Origin: Siderastrea radians
Taxonomy: Eukaryota; Cnidaria; Anthozoa; Scleractinia; Rhizangiidae
DNA: 64,000 bases
Direction: 5' to 3'
Assembly (NCBI GenBank): GCA_964017195.1
Contig: OZ024895.1
Location: forward strand, 6,134,001-6,198,000
The position numbers and the translations under genes are program-made. Of this stretch, positions 1 through 13,500 are shown piece by piece (position 1 is the stretch's first letter; every line of letters begins with the position of its first letter). Below the pieces are notes generated by a model. That model was given only the letters and a program-made list of their open reading frames with translations. It made no database searches and was not told the DNA's origin.

Positions 1-582
1 TATCTTGAAATCCTTCTGTTTCTTCCAAAGGATTTTCAACTCTTTGAAAAAAAACCTTTAGACAACCTTTGGAAAACCTTTGTGTAGAAATTTGTCTTAA
101 CAGGTAAAGTGTTCCAAATTCTTTAGGGGATAATCCTCAAGAAATTGTGAAAATTTTGGAAGCCTTTTAGAGATATCTAGCTTTGATAAACCATCAAGAA
201 GCCATGTTGGAAAAAAATTAATTGGAACAATCAACAATCAATCATCCGATCCCTTTAGAACTCATCCATGAAAAAGAAGAAACTGGAAACCTTTGAAAAA
301 AATTAGAAACCTTCTGAAAAACAACCTTAAGGGACCATTTGGAAGATCTTCAGAAACGTTTTGGAATTCCTGCTTTGCAAATTACCAACAGCTTATTTAA
401 CTTTCAATCGTAATACAAAAGAAAAACATTTACAAGTGCAGTCTCTCTTAGCCAGAAAGTCATTAATTTTATGCTTTGTTTACTACAATGTACAAATATG
501 ATCAGAAATTCAAAGCAGCTGGTGGTGTGTGTTTGCACGACTCTTCTTTCATCTTACTTTCTTTATTTTTGTTTTCCTTCAG
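1..582. other. Intron end of UNC80, AT-rich
   Basis: No exon is seen here. Positions 20-400 contain loosely repeated CCTTTGGAAAA-like strings, a degenerate low-complexity stretch. A polypyrimidine tract precedes the acceptor at 581-582. Confidence 0.6.
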
Positions 583-1529
583 CGACCTTGAGTGACTCTT
601 CCAAGGTTACTCCTTACCCACTTTTGATGATAGCCTGTCAACTTCTTCTGGAGATAACAGCCTTCTTACGTGAGAGCCATGGTCTGTACTCTGTCAGCAA
701 ACCTGCCTCGAGACCATTGCATCGTTACGTTGCACCCAGGAGACGGCAAAGTGTGTCAAGTCATCGGAGGTCTACTATGTTCTCTCCTGAAACACAGCAA
801 CGCCGATTAAGTAGCATCATTGGTGGTGGAGGAGAAAAAATTCGAAGAGCCAGTATACTGAGCCAAGCGTCTTTACAAACAGACTTTACTTCTAGTCCTA
901 GCAGAACATTCCAGGACCCACCGATGATAACAGTCTCAGAAACTGATCCAAGCAGTACAAAACTAGAGCCACCGGATCATGAAGGGGTGAAGAAAGAGCA
1001 TCGAGATAGCACTGAGCGAGCTAGAAATCGTTCAAGCTTGTATTTCCCCAGACACAGCACACAAAACTCACCTACAACGGCGAGAAGGACTGCTAAACGC
1101 ATGGTGGGCGGGGAGGGGGAGTCAGTGAGGCTCAGATCGAAATCTACCAGGTGTGATACGAAACATCTCAGTGTAGATGCAACAGTTCTGCTTGATGACG
1201 AAGAAGAGTCTGACAATGAAGACCCAACTGTGCACCTACCCTGGTTGAGTTCTGTGATCCAGCTGAACAGTTCAACTGCATTCTTGTGCGACCATCAGGG
1301 GGCATGCCCCATTAACTGTCATCAACGGCAAAGCCGAAGCTGTACGCGAATGGTGCGGGCATTGAAGACGGTATACAGTTCCACATGCAAACAGGATAAG
1401 ATTGCTGTGAAGGGGACAGTAAGAGGGCGTGGCAGCCCTCTGATCAGTGCACCGCAAGTGGCTGGGGTGGAACAGTCATCCCATAGAGAAAAGGATGACA
1501 AAGAGATGATACAGTATATATCCTCTAGT
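583..1529 (+). CDS. unc80: UNC80 exon 1 of window
   Basis: The acceptor AG at 581-582 follows a long T-rich tract, and the donor GTAAGT starts at 1530. The exon enters with two bases of a split codon and ends in phase 0. It encodes TPYPLLMIACQLLLEITAFL, a hallmark UNC80 block. A Ser/Arg-rich, probably disordered stretch follows (about residues 35-210). Then come the acidic DDEEESDNEDPTVHLPW and a Cys-rich segment CPINCHQRQSRSC before ARTMVRAL-like helices. The ATG at 471 lies in the intron and is not the start. Confidence 0.9.
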
Positions 1530-4500
1530 GTAAGTCTCAGCCTCTATCACCATGGTACACAGAGTCTCATTCAGTGTCACCCCTAAAAGTGAACCTAATT
1601 CTCCACTCTAAAATCTATAGGAGGACTTAGTACAAATGCCTGAGTTTGGGTCAAGTGACTAGGGTGATGGAAATAACGTTTTGTTCAGTTTTCGTTTTAA
1701 TCATGGTTGTTAAATTTTCTTGTCTACTTGTAGCTAAGGGAAAAAACACAATACAGAGCACTAACCATACCTCGAACCACTAACCCTTACATCTCCTAGT
1801 GAAAAGTCTGGTTTATAGTCCTAAGTGATGACCCTGAGTAGACTACCATTTCTCCACTAGAGGATCCTTTCCTGATAGGAATTGCCTGTCTTTAACACAA
1901 TGATGATGGCAATATTTAGGGGGAGAAGCAAGGATAACACAGTAGTTAGAGCACTCGCCTCCCACCAATGTGGCCCGGATTTGATTCCCGGACTTGGCGT
2001 CATACGTGGGTTGAGTTTGTTGTTGGTTCTCGTCCTTGCTCCAAGAGGTTTTTCTCCGGGTACTCTGGTTTTCCCCTCTCCTAAAAAACCCTCATTTCTA
2101 AATTCCAATTCAATCTGGACATAGTGGACAAAAAGCCACCTTGTGGTCATGCCACTGCTAATTCCCTATTCCCATTCTCATTTAATTATGTGCTGTCCTA
2201 TTTCAGATTGCTAGTCTTACCCACTGTCCATTCTCCGTGATTGCCAAGGCTGGCACCGTGATTGACACTGAGCATCTAATGGAAACACTTCCTGTGGCAT
2301 GGGAACTACTCCTTGATGAGGATCAACAGCTGGTGTCTTCTGCAGGTATGTGGCTTTAACACACGGTTATTGAGGGACGTGCATCACCACTTGTAATACA
2401 TTCTGGTGTTTAGTAACGTCTTTGGCTTGACATCAGTATGTTCATTGACTTGTTATGATTTGTTTAGCTGCAGTGTTTCTGCTGACTGGTATCCGTCTAA
2501 GAGACACAGTGGAGCAAATGCTACACAAAGAACTTGTTTGTGCTGATGCCAACGAACGGGTCAAGTCTCTCCAGAGGTAAGCATTCTGCTGTCACTCGTC
2601 ATTAATCTATTGATTCCCACATGTACACCAGCCAAACCCATCCATAAGGCGGGGCTAGTCCTTGTACCACTATTTTTTAACGGGAGGAGATGTATCTGAC
2701 AATCAACTGGTACAGTAGAAAAATATCTTAAGGGTAGATGCTTAAAGAAAAACAATCAGGTAAATGTGGCCACAGACAGACACAAGAAACCCCGAAAGTT
2801 TTGCTAGAAAATTTGGCCTCTCCTTTTTCCTCAACGTTTGAGTGAGAGCATTTCCAACGCCAAGAAAAACTAATAAAAAGCTGACAAAACTACCAAAAAT
2901 GAAACGACAAAATAGGGAGAGAGTGGAGAAAAAAAATAAAAGTTACATGTGCCTGGAAGTGAAGGTAATTTTAGTTAGCACCATTTAAACTGTGAACAAA
3001 GTTGTTTGGCTGTAAATTGCCTAGATAATGGCCAGGAAGCAGCGGTCGTGGCTTCGAAATGCAATCAAACTCATGATCAGTTGCTTTAAAAGCATAAAAA
3101 GGGAACAAAACTAAACAAAGAAAGTAGTACAACTACACAATAAAGAAGTAACTAACAGATTGGAGTAGGATATGCAAGTACTCTCGTTAATGTCTTGACT
3201 GTATATTCTAGATTTGAGGTGTTGTGGCAATCCAGGTATCATGCCTGGCCGAGACTACAAGATGGAGCAAGATTGATTTTAAAGGTAGTTTTGAACTTAT
3301 TGTTAATCTTTGAGTTCTGAAAAGTGATTGCCTTGTTTGTAGATTTTCATCAATCGCTCTATGTTGCACCTCAGAAAACTGAATTCACTCACCGCTCCCC
3401 TGCTCTGAGTATGGTTTCAATCCACCCCCTGGATTTGGCAGCTGTCGTTGACATCATCTTTGCCATTGTCACTCTAAGTTCCAAAACAAACATCATCCCC
3501 TTCCCAATTGTGAGGATCATCGATGCCATTCCTTGCATATTTGGATTTGCATCTAATGTTTTGCTGTGTCAACTTTGCAACTGTCACTCTAGGTCCCGTC
3601 ACCAAAACGTACCCTCACCTTCCCCTCCCCCACCACCAAACAATGGCCCAAGGCAAAAATCGGATTGACAAGTTTCATTGTAAGGTACTTACACTAAAAA
3701 CTGACTTCACCCTCTCCTCCCCTATTGTGAGTGTGGTCTCAAGGCACCTTCCCCGATTTTATGTCATATGTTTCGTCTGTCCCATCTTCGGAACTGCTTT
3801 TCTAGGTCCCACCACCAATTTGACTTCACCCTTCCCAACCCTATTGTGAGCATGCTTTCAAGGTACCTTTTCTTTTAACTTATGTCTCATATTTTGTCCG
3901 TCCCGTCTTTGCAACTACACTCTAGGTCCCGCCACCAAAAGTTGACTTCACCCTACCCTCCCCCACCGTGGGAATGGCCTCAAGCCACCCTCCGGATTGT
4001 CCTTGGGATCCGCGTCTCCTATTGGACGAGCAGCAGGGGAAGAAAAAGAAGGACACAAAGAAGATTCGAGACAGTGGAAATGAGCTGAAGAAGAAGCAGG
4101 AGAGGTGCGAGTACTTGATGCGAGCTGTGCCATTGTCCATGGAAGCAACAGTTGGTGTGAACGTTACAGAAGATGAGAAAGGTGAGTTGGGGGGGGGGGG
4201 GAGAATGAACAGTGGAGGCTTAATCTAGGGTCTGGTTGCGTAAACACCTGTAGTTTAAGAGGAGGTTTTGTTCAAATTGACCCCGGTTGCCAAAGATTTT
4301 TGCAACACACTTTTATGAAGCACTCAATCGCAGGCTGATTAACGGATGAAGGACCGTAAGAGATCTAAGGAAAATCCTCTGGCATGTAGGGAGCAGCTAC
4401 ATAAAACTTGAACTTACGTTTCAGGTGTCTTATGCTGCGGCCAGGCCCCAGTTGTTCAAAAGTTGGATAGCGCTATCCACCGGATAAATCACTATCCAGT

Positions 4501-7500
4501 GGATAAGTATTAGGGAAACCCATTGCGTTTTCCGCTGGATAGTGATTTATCCGGTGGATAGCGCTATCCAACTTTTGAACAACTAGGGCCAGGATGATAA
4601 GATCCTTGGCGAGTCACCCTCGTATAAGCTACAAAGATACTCTTCTGCAGAGGCTCAAAAGGAATTTCACAAACAAAGTCCTTCAAAAGACGGGAGTGCA
4701 GAGGGGGAAGATAATAACACCCAGTCAATCAATCTTCTTGTCTCTCGCTAAGCTTAGCCAATTTCCTATTTCAAAACCTTTCTCTCCGGTCTCTCCTAGG
4801 GTGTTAGTCTGACTTAAATTGTCCATTGCAAGCCATTGCATTTAGTCAGCGGGTGTTATAATTTGTCTGCTTCAGAAAACAACATTACAATAATTTTTAA
4901 CACAGTAGGACGATATTGTGATAAACCAACCTTGGTTTCCTTATAAGCACTTATATTAACACGATATACTTATGACAAACCTCTCTCCACAACTGAACCC
5001 AACACTGGCACCAGTATAAGCACTGATATTGGCACAATATTTTCATGGCCAGCTTTGTCCTCATCACCAAACACTACACTGGTACGAGCATGGCACCATT
5101 AATTGCACCAATATTAGCACAACATTTCATGGCCAGCTCAGTCTCCATAGCCGAACACAACACTGGCACCGTCATGAGCGAGATTAAGTGTATCAACATA
5201 GCACAGCATTTTCGTGGTCAACATTGTCTTCATAACCAAACACAACAACGTAGTATTTTTAACCCAACACAAAACTAGCACCATTATGAGCACCAGCAAG
5301 GGCACCAATAGCGGCACAATATTTTCATAGCCAGCCTTGTCTCCAGAACCGAGCACAAAGTTGGCGCCATGTTGAGCACCACTAAAACCACTGGCATTGG
5401 CACAATCTTTTTATGGCAATCCTTGTCTCCATCACTGGACACAGCACTGGCGCCATCATAAGTACCAATACTGGCACCAACAATGGCAGCAACAGCTGGT
5501 GGTTTGTTCAGATGCAGCACTTGCACAATCACAAACAGGATTAACAAACGGTGCATTCAACATTATTTTCTATTCTTTTATTGCTGTGGGTTTTCCAGCA
5601 GAACGCTTTGCCCGCTTAGATGTTTGGCATTATCATTTGGAAGCGACTGAATTCCCCGAAGAAGAGGAAGATGCAGGTTTGAGCCATTCTAACATAATGC
5701 CTCTCTCTTAAGGTAGTAAACTAATGCTGTTGTTACCCTTTTACTTCCAAAGTTTTGAATCAGAAACCTGAAAACGAACACCTTGTACAGCATAACAAAC
5801 AGCACCACAGGAAAGTACTGCTCAGTAGCTTTCATTTGAATGGTGACACTTTAGGATTTCACCCATAGACTCAAAAGTTAGAACCACCCTGTACAGCATA
5901 ATAAACAACACCACAGGAAAGTACTGCTCAGTAGCTTTCATTTGAATGGTCACACTTAAGGATTTCATCCACAGACTCAAAAGTTAGAACCACCTTGTAC
6001 ATCATAATAAACAGCGCCACAGGAAAGTACTGCTCAGTAGCTTTCATTTGAATGGTCACACTTTAGGATTTCATCCACAGACTTAAAAGTTAGAACCACC
6101 TTGTACGGCATAATAAACAGCACCACAGTAAAGTACTGCTCAGTAGCTTTCATTTGAATGGTCACATTTTAGGATTTCATCCACAGACTTAAAAGTTAGA
6201 ACCACCTTGTACACCATAATAAACAACCACAGGAAAGCACTGCTCAGTAGCTTTCACTTGAATACTCACACTTTAGGATTCCGTCCACAAACTTAAACAT
6301 TGGAACAACCATATACAATATATTGAACAGAACTACAGGGATGTACAGCATAATTGCTTTCTTTTGACTGGTCAAAGTTTGGTTTAGGATTTCATCCTCA
6401 GGTTCAAAACATCACTCCAGGAAGGAAATTGCTAGCTAGCATCAATACTTTCGTCTGTTGACAAGCTGAGGTAACATCGTGATATGGAAACTAACATTGC
6501 TAACAAATAATTGCTGCTTACCGTGTCGAGGTTGTGCCATTGTTTGTTGTTGTTGTTGTTGTTTGTTTGTTTGTTTGTTGTTGTTTTTAATTCATGCACC
6601 AGGCTGATTAATGCTTAGATAACTCCAATTTATTCCATTTTGTTATGTTAAACTAATCTATAAGTAATGAAAGCTTAAGAGCTCTTAGCATAACAGCAAA
6701 ACAAAGCTAAGTCTTTCTGTAATTTGCTTAAGGCTTAACGCAAAGCGAGAAACATAGAGTATTTATATATCTTTCGCCCCTGTAGCGAAAGGTTATTCCT
6801 AGCGTTACACGTCGGTACATTATGATCGTCCTGGTGAGTGTAGTCCTGAGAAGGACTGTTTGCGATGACATTGACTGACGTTTCGACAACCTGAGCGGAA
6901 GTCATCATCAGAGTCAAGTGAATAGTGATTCGTGCGTAGATGTTATAAGTCTCAGGTCGTTGTCCTCATTGGTCGACGATCTCGTGATGTTATTGGTCGT
7001 CTGTCAGTTACGCCTTGATGTTATTGGCTGTGAAGACTGTGAAACGTGATTGGTGCGTTTGCCAGTGCCCATTCATACACCTAGTTGGAGGAAGACAATG
7101 TTGTTTAGATCAGGGAGCAGGGATGGCGCAGTGGTGAGAGCACTAGCCTCCCACTAGTGTGACCCGGGTTCGATTCCCGGACTCGGCGTCATATGTGGGT
7201 TGAGTTTGTTGCTGGTTCTCGTCCTTGCTCCGTGAGGTTTTTCTCCGGGTACTCCGGTTTTCCTCTCTCCTCAAAAACCAACATCTCCAAATTTCAATTC
7301 GATCGTGGAGGCGTCCCCAGTTAGCATTCTGTGCTAAATACCGTTAACACCTAAATAAAATGATTTATTTTTATTATTATCATTATTATTTTTTATTTTA
7401 TCATAATAACACGAAGGCAGACAGCAGGTCTGGGTTTGAGGCGCTGATCTTTCGACTGCCACGCTTCCACGGAATGCTTGAAAACCTTTGTGAGGCTACC

Positions 7501-10500
7501 GTTTAGTAGGTTCTTTATTAGGAAACGACTGGAAATATCACTTCTATTCCTGGGCAGCAACTTGTACAATAAGAGTAAACCGAAGAATCATTATCAGGTT
7601 TCAATGACAAATCTCTAGTTGGAAAAGAGCAGCGTGAAGTCCTTTGATGCAACACTAATATTCAACTGTTGCACTGTTCGCTGCACGATCTTAAGGCTGG
7701 CCGTTAAGACCACTTCGCCATCTACTGCTTACATAGTCAAATATTCAAAAGCCTAGTGGGCCCTCAACTACAAGCTCACGTCTCCAGTCTCTGTAGCATG
7801 AGAAGGTGCAAGTCTATCACTAGGTTACCCCCCCCCCCCCCCACGGCATTCAATTCGCTAGGTTTCCCTAACGGTTCCCCAGGATGGGGATTAGTTCTTC
7901 GAAAAGCCGATTAACGTTATAATGCGGGAATATACCTTAACTAAGTCTCCCTTTGGTTCTGTTTGTAAACGTTTCCACTGCTATTTTAAGTTACGGTTTG
8001 AAAACGGGCAAAATCAAAATATAGGACACAAACTGAGACTAATCCTGGCCTAACTCAGTTATCGCTGCTTTGAACAGCTGGGCCCTGGGAAGCAAAGTTT
8101 CTTGCCTGAGGACACAGTGCAATAGCAGATACCAGCCTGGGAACACAGAACATCAGAGACAGCTCTGAATAACACAGTGCGCATGTTCCTTAGGTCACCG
8201 TAAAAACTCGTTACCAGGGTCTTCCCATTAATTTGAAAAAAATATTTTTACCCTGTTCCCGTCCAAACGAAAATTGCTCCCAGGTAAATTTAGAAAGAAA
8301 ATAAATCAAGCAGTCTAAAAATGCGTCTCTCGCAGAACAGAAAAACTTGGAGTATGTGGTAATCGTGTTGTTTTGGTACCTGCTTGTATTCCGTTCATTC
8401 TTTTCCCGATAGCGGAATATGCATTGGCTCAAATCAAGTTGCAAGCCGTTTCCATCGGGGCCAGCCTCATCCAAACCCACTTATTAACACTTGTGTGAGG
8501 GCATAAAAAACGTTTTCTTGTTATTTACACCACTAGACTAATAGTTTCATTTGTCCGTACCTGTGTACGGACGTTTATTAAATGGTCTTTGCGCGTGAAT
8601 TTGTAATTAGAGGTAAAGTGTGAGGGCATAAAAAACGTTTTAATGCTGAACTTTTTGAGCCAGTCATTTAAACAAAGTTAAGACGTGATTTAACAAAAAC
8701 GGTCTAAATCAATTTCAAATTGGCCAACCCGGATATCCCAGCGTGGTTTATTGTAATAACAGTCAAGAAAGCATAAAGCACAGACTATCTCCCTACATGC
8801 AACCACCCCCTTATAAACACATAATTTATGGAGGTCCATTAATTGCCTTAAACCTGGCACGGTCTGAGTTAGACTTCATTTAGAAGATAACGCAAGCCAA
8901 AAAAAATTTACGCGCTTACAGGAGTTGAAAATCGTCCGTACACGCGTAAAATTTATGTGGCCGCAAATCTCTAAGTTGTGGTAATGTTTTAATGGCAGCC
9001 CTCATTGTAACCGTGAATCTCTTTGTTTTGCGATAGTTTAATGTTACCCTTCGTTACAACTGTGAATATCTGTGTTGTGGCGTTGGTTTAATATTATCTT
9101 TTATTCTAACCGTGATTTAAGGTGAGAGCCAGCAAGTAGATGCGGAGCTGTGGCCTCAAGCGGTGTCTTCCGCCATTCCTGACATCATCAGAATGATGGA
9201 GGACGTTATGGTGGATAGCGAAAAGTTAGCGGGTAAGTCATTAAGGAGTACGCTTTCGTGTTTGGCAGGTTTTTTTTCTCTGGAGAGTTCGCATGTCATA
9301 TCAACCGCCGCATGTTTAGTTCAGTTTTTACTACAGTGGGGAAGGGCTGGTTTTCCATTCCCTTCTGGACCCATACAGTAAATCATTTGCTGAGCTTTCA
9401 CCTTTGCGTTCCTCCCCTAGTAATGGAGGTCGCGCGCCGTCTTGTGTGGCGATGTTTGGTAGACGATCCAGTGCTCTTCTTCAGAACTATTTTGGAGCAG
9501 TTTACAAAGAAGGACAAACAGGTCAGCTGGAAGAATATTGTTCTACTTTAAACTACAACTTATTAGAAATATTTCTTTGAGTGATTTGTTTACTTGCCTT
9601 CTTGTAAAGATATCCGTTACGCCCTGTTTATAAACTGTAGTACATTACTAATATTTCTTCACCGTACAGATGTGACTGATTTGTTCACATGTGAAGATTT
9701 ATATTTGTTACTCTATTTTCCATCATGTTTATATCTACTTTATAATGGATGAACTGAAAGTTGTTCCCTTATACTCGAAACAACTTCGGATTTTGCTTGC
9801 CTTTAATATTAATCTGGTACATGCACTTAAAACTCTGGAACCTTCATTTTTGCACCGCCGATTTAACTCCCATTTTGGTTTGTTTTTAACAGGAGGAACA
9901 CGTCTCGTTACTCAGAAAACTGCTGATTTACATAACGGAACTACCTCATACATCATCGAGATTTCTCATTAACAATCTGGTAAGTAAACCACGAGGTGTA
10001 GTGGTTAATGCGTCAAACGGAAGATAGGTGGGTCGGTGCTTCAAGGCTGGCCTCTGCATATGCTGGGTACCCTGTGATGGACTAGCATCCCATCCAGTAG
10101 GGAGTAGTAATACTCCTAGTCACTTTATGCTGGGTACCCTGTGATGGACTAGCATCCCATCCAGTAGGGAGTAGTAATACTCCTAGTCACTTTATGCTGA
10201 GTAACCTGTGATGGACTAACATCCCATCCAGGGGGGAGTAGTAATACTCCTAGTTACTTTATGCTGGGTACCCTGTGATGGACTAGCATCCCATCCAGGG
10301 GGGAGTAGTAATACTCCTAGTTACTGTATGCTGGGTACCCTGTGATGGACTAGCATCCCATCCAGGGGGAAGTAGTAATACTCCTAGTCACTTTATGCTG
10401 GGTATCCTGTGATGGACAAGCATCCCATCCAGGGGGGAGTAGTAATACTCCTAGTCACTTTATGCTGGGTATCCTGTGATGGACTAGCATCCCATCCAGG

Positions 10501-13500
10501 GGGGAGTAGTAATACTCCTAGTCACTTTATGCTGGGTATCCTGTGATGGACTAGCATCCCATCCAGGGGGGAGTAGTAATACTCCTAGTCACTTTATGCT
10601 CGGTACCCTGTGATGCACTAGCATCCCATCCAGGGGGAGTAGCGATACTCCTAGTCACTTTATGCTGGATGCTGGGTGTCCAGTGATGGACTAGCATCCC
10701 ATCTTAGAGGGAGTAGTAATACTCCTAGTCACTTTATGTTGGGTATCCTGTGATGGACTAGCACCCCATCCAGAGGGGAGTATAATACTCCGAGTCACTT
10801 TATGCTGGGTATCCTGTGATGGACTAGTATCCCATCCAGTGGGGAGTAGTAATACTCCGAGTCACTTTATGCTGGGTACCCTGTGATGGACTAGCATCCC
10901 ATCCAGGGGGGAGTAGTAATACTCCTAGTCACTTTATACTGGGTATCCTGTGATGGACTAGCATCCCATGCAGGGGGAGTAGTAATACTCCTAGTCACTT
11001 TATGCTGGGTATCCTGTGATGCACTAGCATCCCATCCAGTGGGGAGTAGTAATACTCCTAGTCACTTTATGCTGGGTACCCTGTGATGCACTAGCATCCC
11101 ATCCAGGGGGAAGTGGTAATACTTCTAGTCACTTTATGCTGGGTGTCCTGTGATGGACTAACATCCCATCCAGGGGGGAGTAGAAATACTCCTAGTCACT
11201 TTATGCTGGGTATCCTGTGATGGACTGGCATCCCATCCAGGGGGGAGTGGTAATACTCCTAGTCACTTTATGCTGTGTATCCTGTGATAGACTAGCATCC
11301 CATCCAGAGGGGAGTAGTGATACTCCTAGTTACTTTATGCTGTGTATCCTGTGATAGACTAGCATCCCATCCAGAGGGGAGTAGTGATACTCCTAGTAAC
11401 TTTATGCTGGATATCCTATGATGGACTAGCAACCCCTCCAGGGGGGAGTGGTAATACTCCTAGTCACTTTATGCTGTGTATCCTGTGATAGACTAGCACC
11501 CCATCCAGAGGGGAGTAGTGATGCTCCTAGTCACTTTATGCTGGGTACCCTGTGATGGACTAGCATCCCATCCAGGGGGAGTAGTAATACTCCTAGTCAC
11601 TTTGTGCTGGGTACCCTGTGACAGACTAACATCCCATCCAGTGGGGAGTGGAATAATACTCCTAGCCACTTAATGCTGGGTAACCTGCGATGGACTAGCA
11701 TCCCATGCAGGGAGGGAGGGGGGAGTAGTAATTCTTCTAGTTGCTTCAGTTTTGGCTTCTTGGCCCGAAGTGCAACCTTTAATTAAGGCATTCCGATGCT
11801 TTGCTTTTTCAGCGCGATTTTAAAGTGAACAATTTGGTAATGTCTGTCATAAAATTAAGTTAGAAATGATTTCATCTACCCAGTCATAATGAAAATAGAT
11901 GATAGAATGAATCAGAGAGATCTTGAACCATAACAGCATGGCGCTAAAGCGGTCCGTCTTTCTTCATCATTATCATTAATGTATTTTTGTTAAGTTTCTG
12001 TTATCAAATTATTCTACAAAATCCAATTCGCCCATAGAATGAGTTCACAGGCCAAATACTTCTGCAATCCTGAAATGTAATTTTAAAATCATCCGTTAAA
12101 ATGCAGGGTGCAGACTTGAGTTTTTCAAGCATCATTCGCTGGCAATGATTCGCCTTTCGTGATCCACCCATGGTCAGAAAATGGTGAAGGAAATTCATGG
12201 ATTTGTAAATTTCAGAAGTTATTATTTACACTTTGTACTCATTTTATGAGCAAATTTTCTACGCCATTAGCCTGATCATGGGCGAATCACGACGGTCGAG
12301 TCATAGCTGGTGAATGATGTTTGAAAAATTGAAAAACTGCAGTGAAATCGGCGGTAGGTTTTTGTGATATGAGTAATTTAGACGGATTGCTTAGGAGATA
12401 AAGGGATGACATGGTATCAACCTCTTCGCAGATCGGTGTAGCGATGTACTACGCGAGGACCAATAAACCTGGTAATCAGGACTCTCTCGCTTTGGTATTA
12501 TCGCTTTTGTGGCAGGTAAAGTACATTGTATAATGTGTTGGCCTTTACGTAACGAGAAAGCAGGGTTGAATTATCCAACTGGTTTCATTGGGTACATTTT
12601 ATTGGAACTATAAAATTAGGTCCCTCATATTTTGAGCTCTGTTCGCAGCTACGCCGCCGTTTGCCATTTTACCTTCACTTTCCTTACTTACCGTAGTGCA
12701 GCATAAGAATGCAGCTGTTCAAGCCATTATATCAATGTTATCATCTGAAAAATACGTGGTTACCCCCAATTTTCTTTTTGGATTCTGATAGCCCTTGCTA
12801 AGATCTGCTTTTTCCACATAGTCATAAACCGCGCAAAAATATTGTTGCATTAGTGGGCAAATTCCTTAAGCAATCCTAATATCCCGAGATGCGCAGAACG
12901 TATGCGCAGTAACAAAAGGAGGCACTGTCCTTAATGAATAGTTTTCTTTTCTATCTACATTAGAGCGGTTTTCAATTTCGTGTTGTAAAGCATGTGATAA
13001 AACCACTACCAAAGCAGCTACTCGGCTAATCACAACATGCCGTAAACAACAAAATGAACCTTCAGAACTCAAAGCAAATACAAGTGCAATTAGTGTCGTC
13101 AAGAGCAATAAGTGTCGTCAAGCAATAAGCAATAAGTGTCGTCAAGCTATGAGCAGTAAGTGTCGTCAAGCAATACGCAATATGTGTCGTCAAGAAGCGC
13201 GGGAAAACGTGTGCGAACGTGTCACGATTGGTCACTTCCGATCAGATGAAAAAGTTGGGCGTGTTTTTTGAACCAATCACAGAGCAAATGAAAGCAAAAC
13301 TAAAGCAAACGCGCCGCGAATTACATTCAATTGAAAACCGCTCTACCTTATCCGCGCAAAAAGTATTTTTTGAAGTTAAATGTTGTATATTTCCATATGC
13401 AGGCAGTGCCTAGTGTGCGTGGATTTTTGTTCAAAGATCTCAAGCAGTGTCTAAGGAAAGAACATTGCGATGTAAGTTTGTTGTTGTTTTTTAAAAAAAA

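Noticed and set aside
471..582. ATG at 471 as the start of the first gene
   Set aside because: It lies upstream of a clear acceptor (581-582), and the residues before THE exon (Cys/Phe-rich) do not match UNC80. Exon 1 also enters mid-codon.
7124..7177. Functional tRNA gene
   Set aside because: A and B boxes are present, but the 3' half does not close an acceptor stem, and a SINE body with a second copy follows.
10058..11738. CRISPR array
   Set aside because: Units are directly adjacent with no unique spacers, and the context is a eukaryotic intron.
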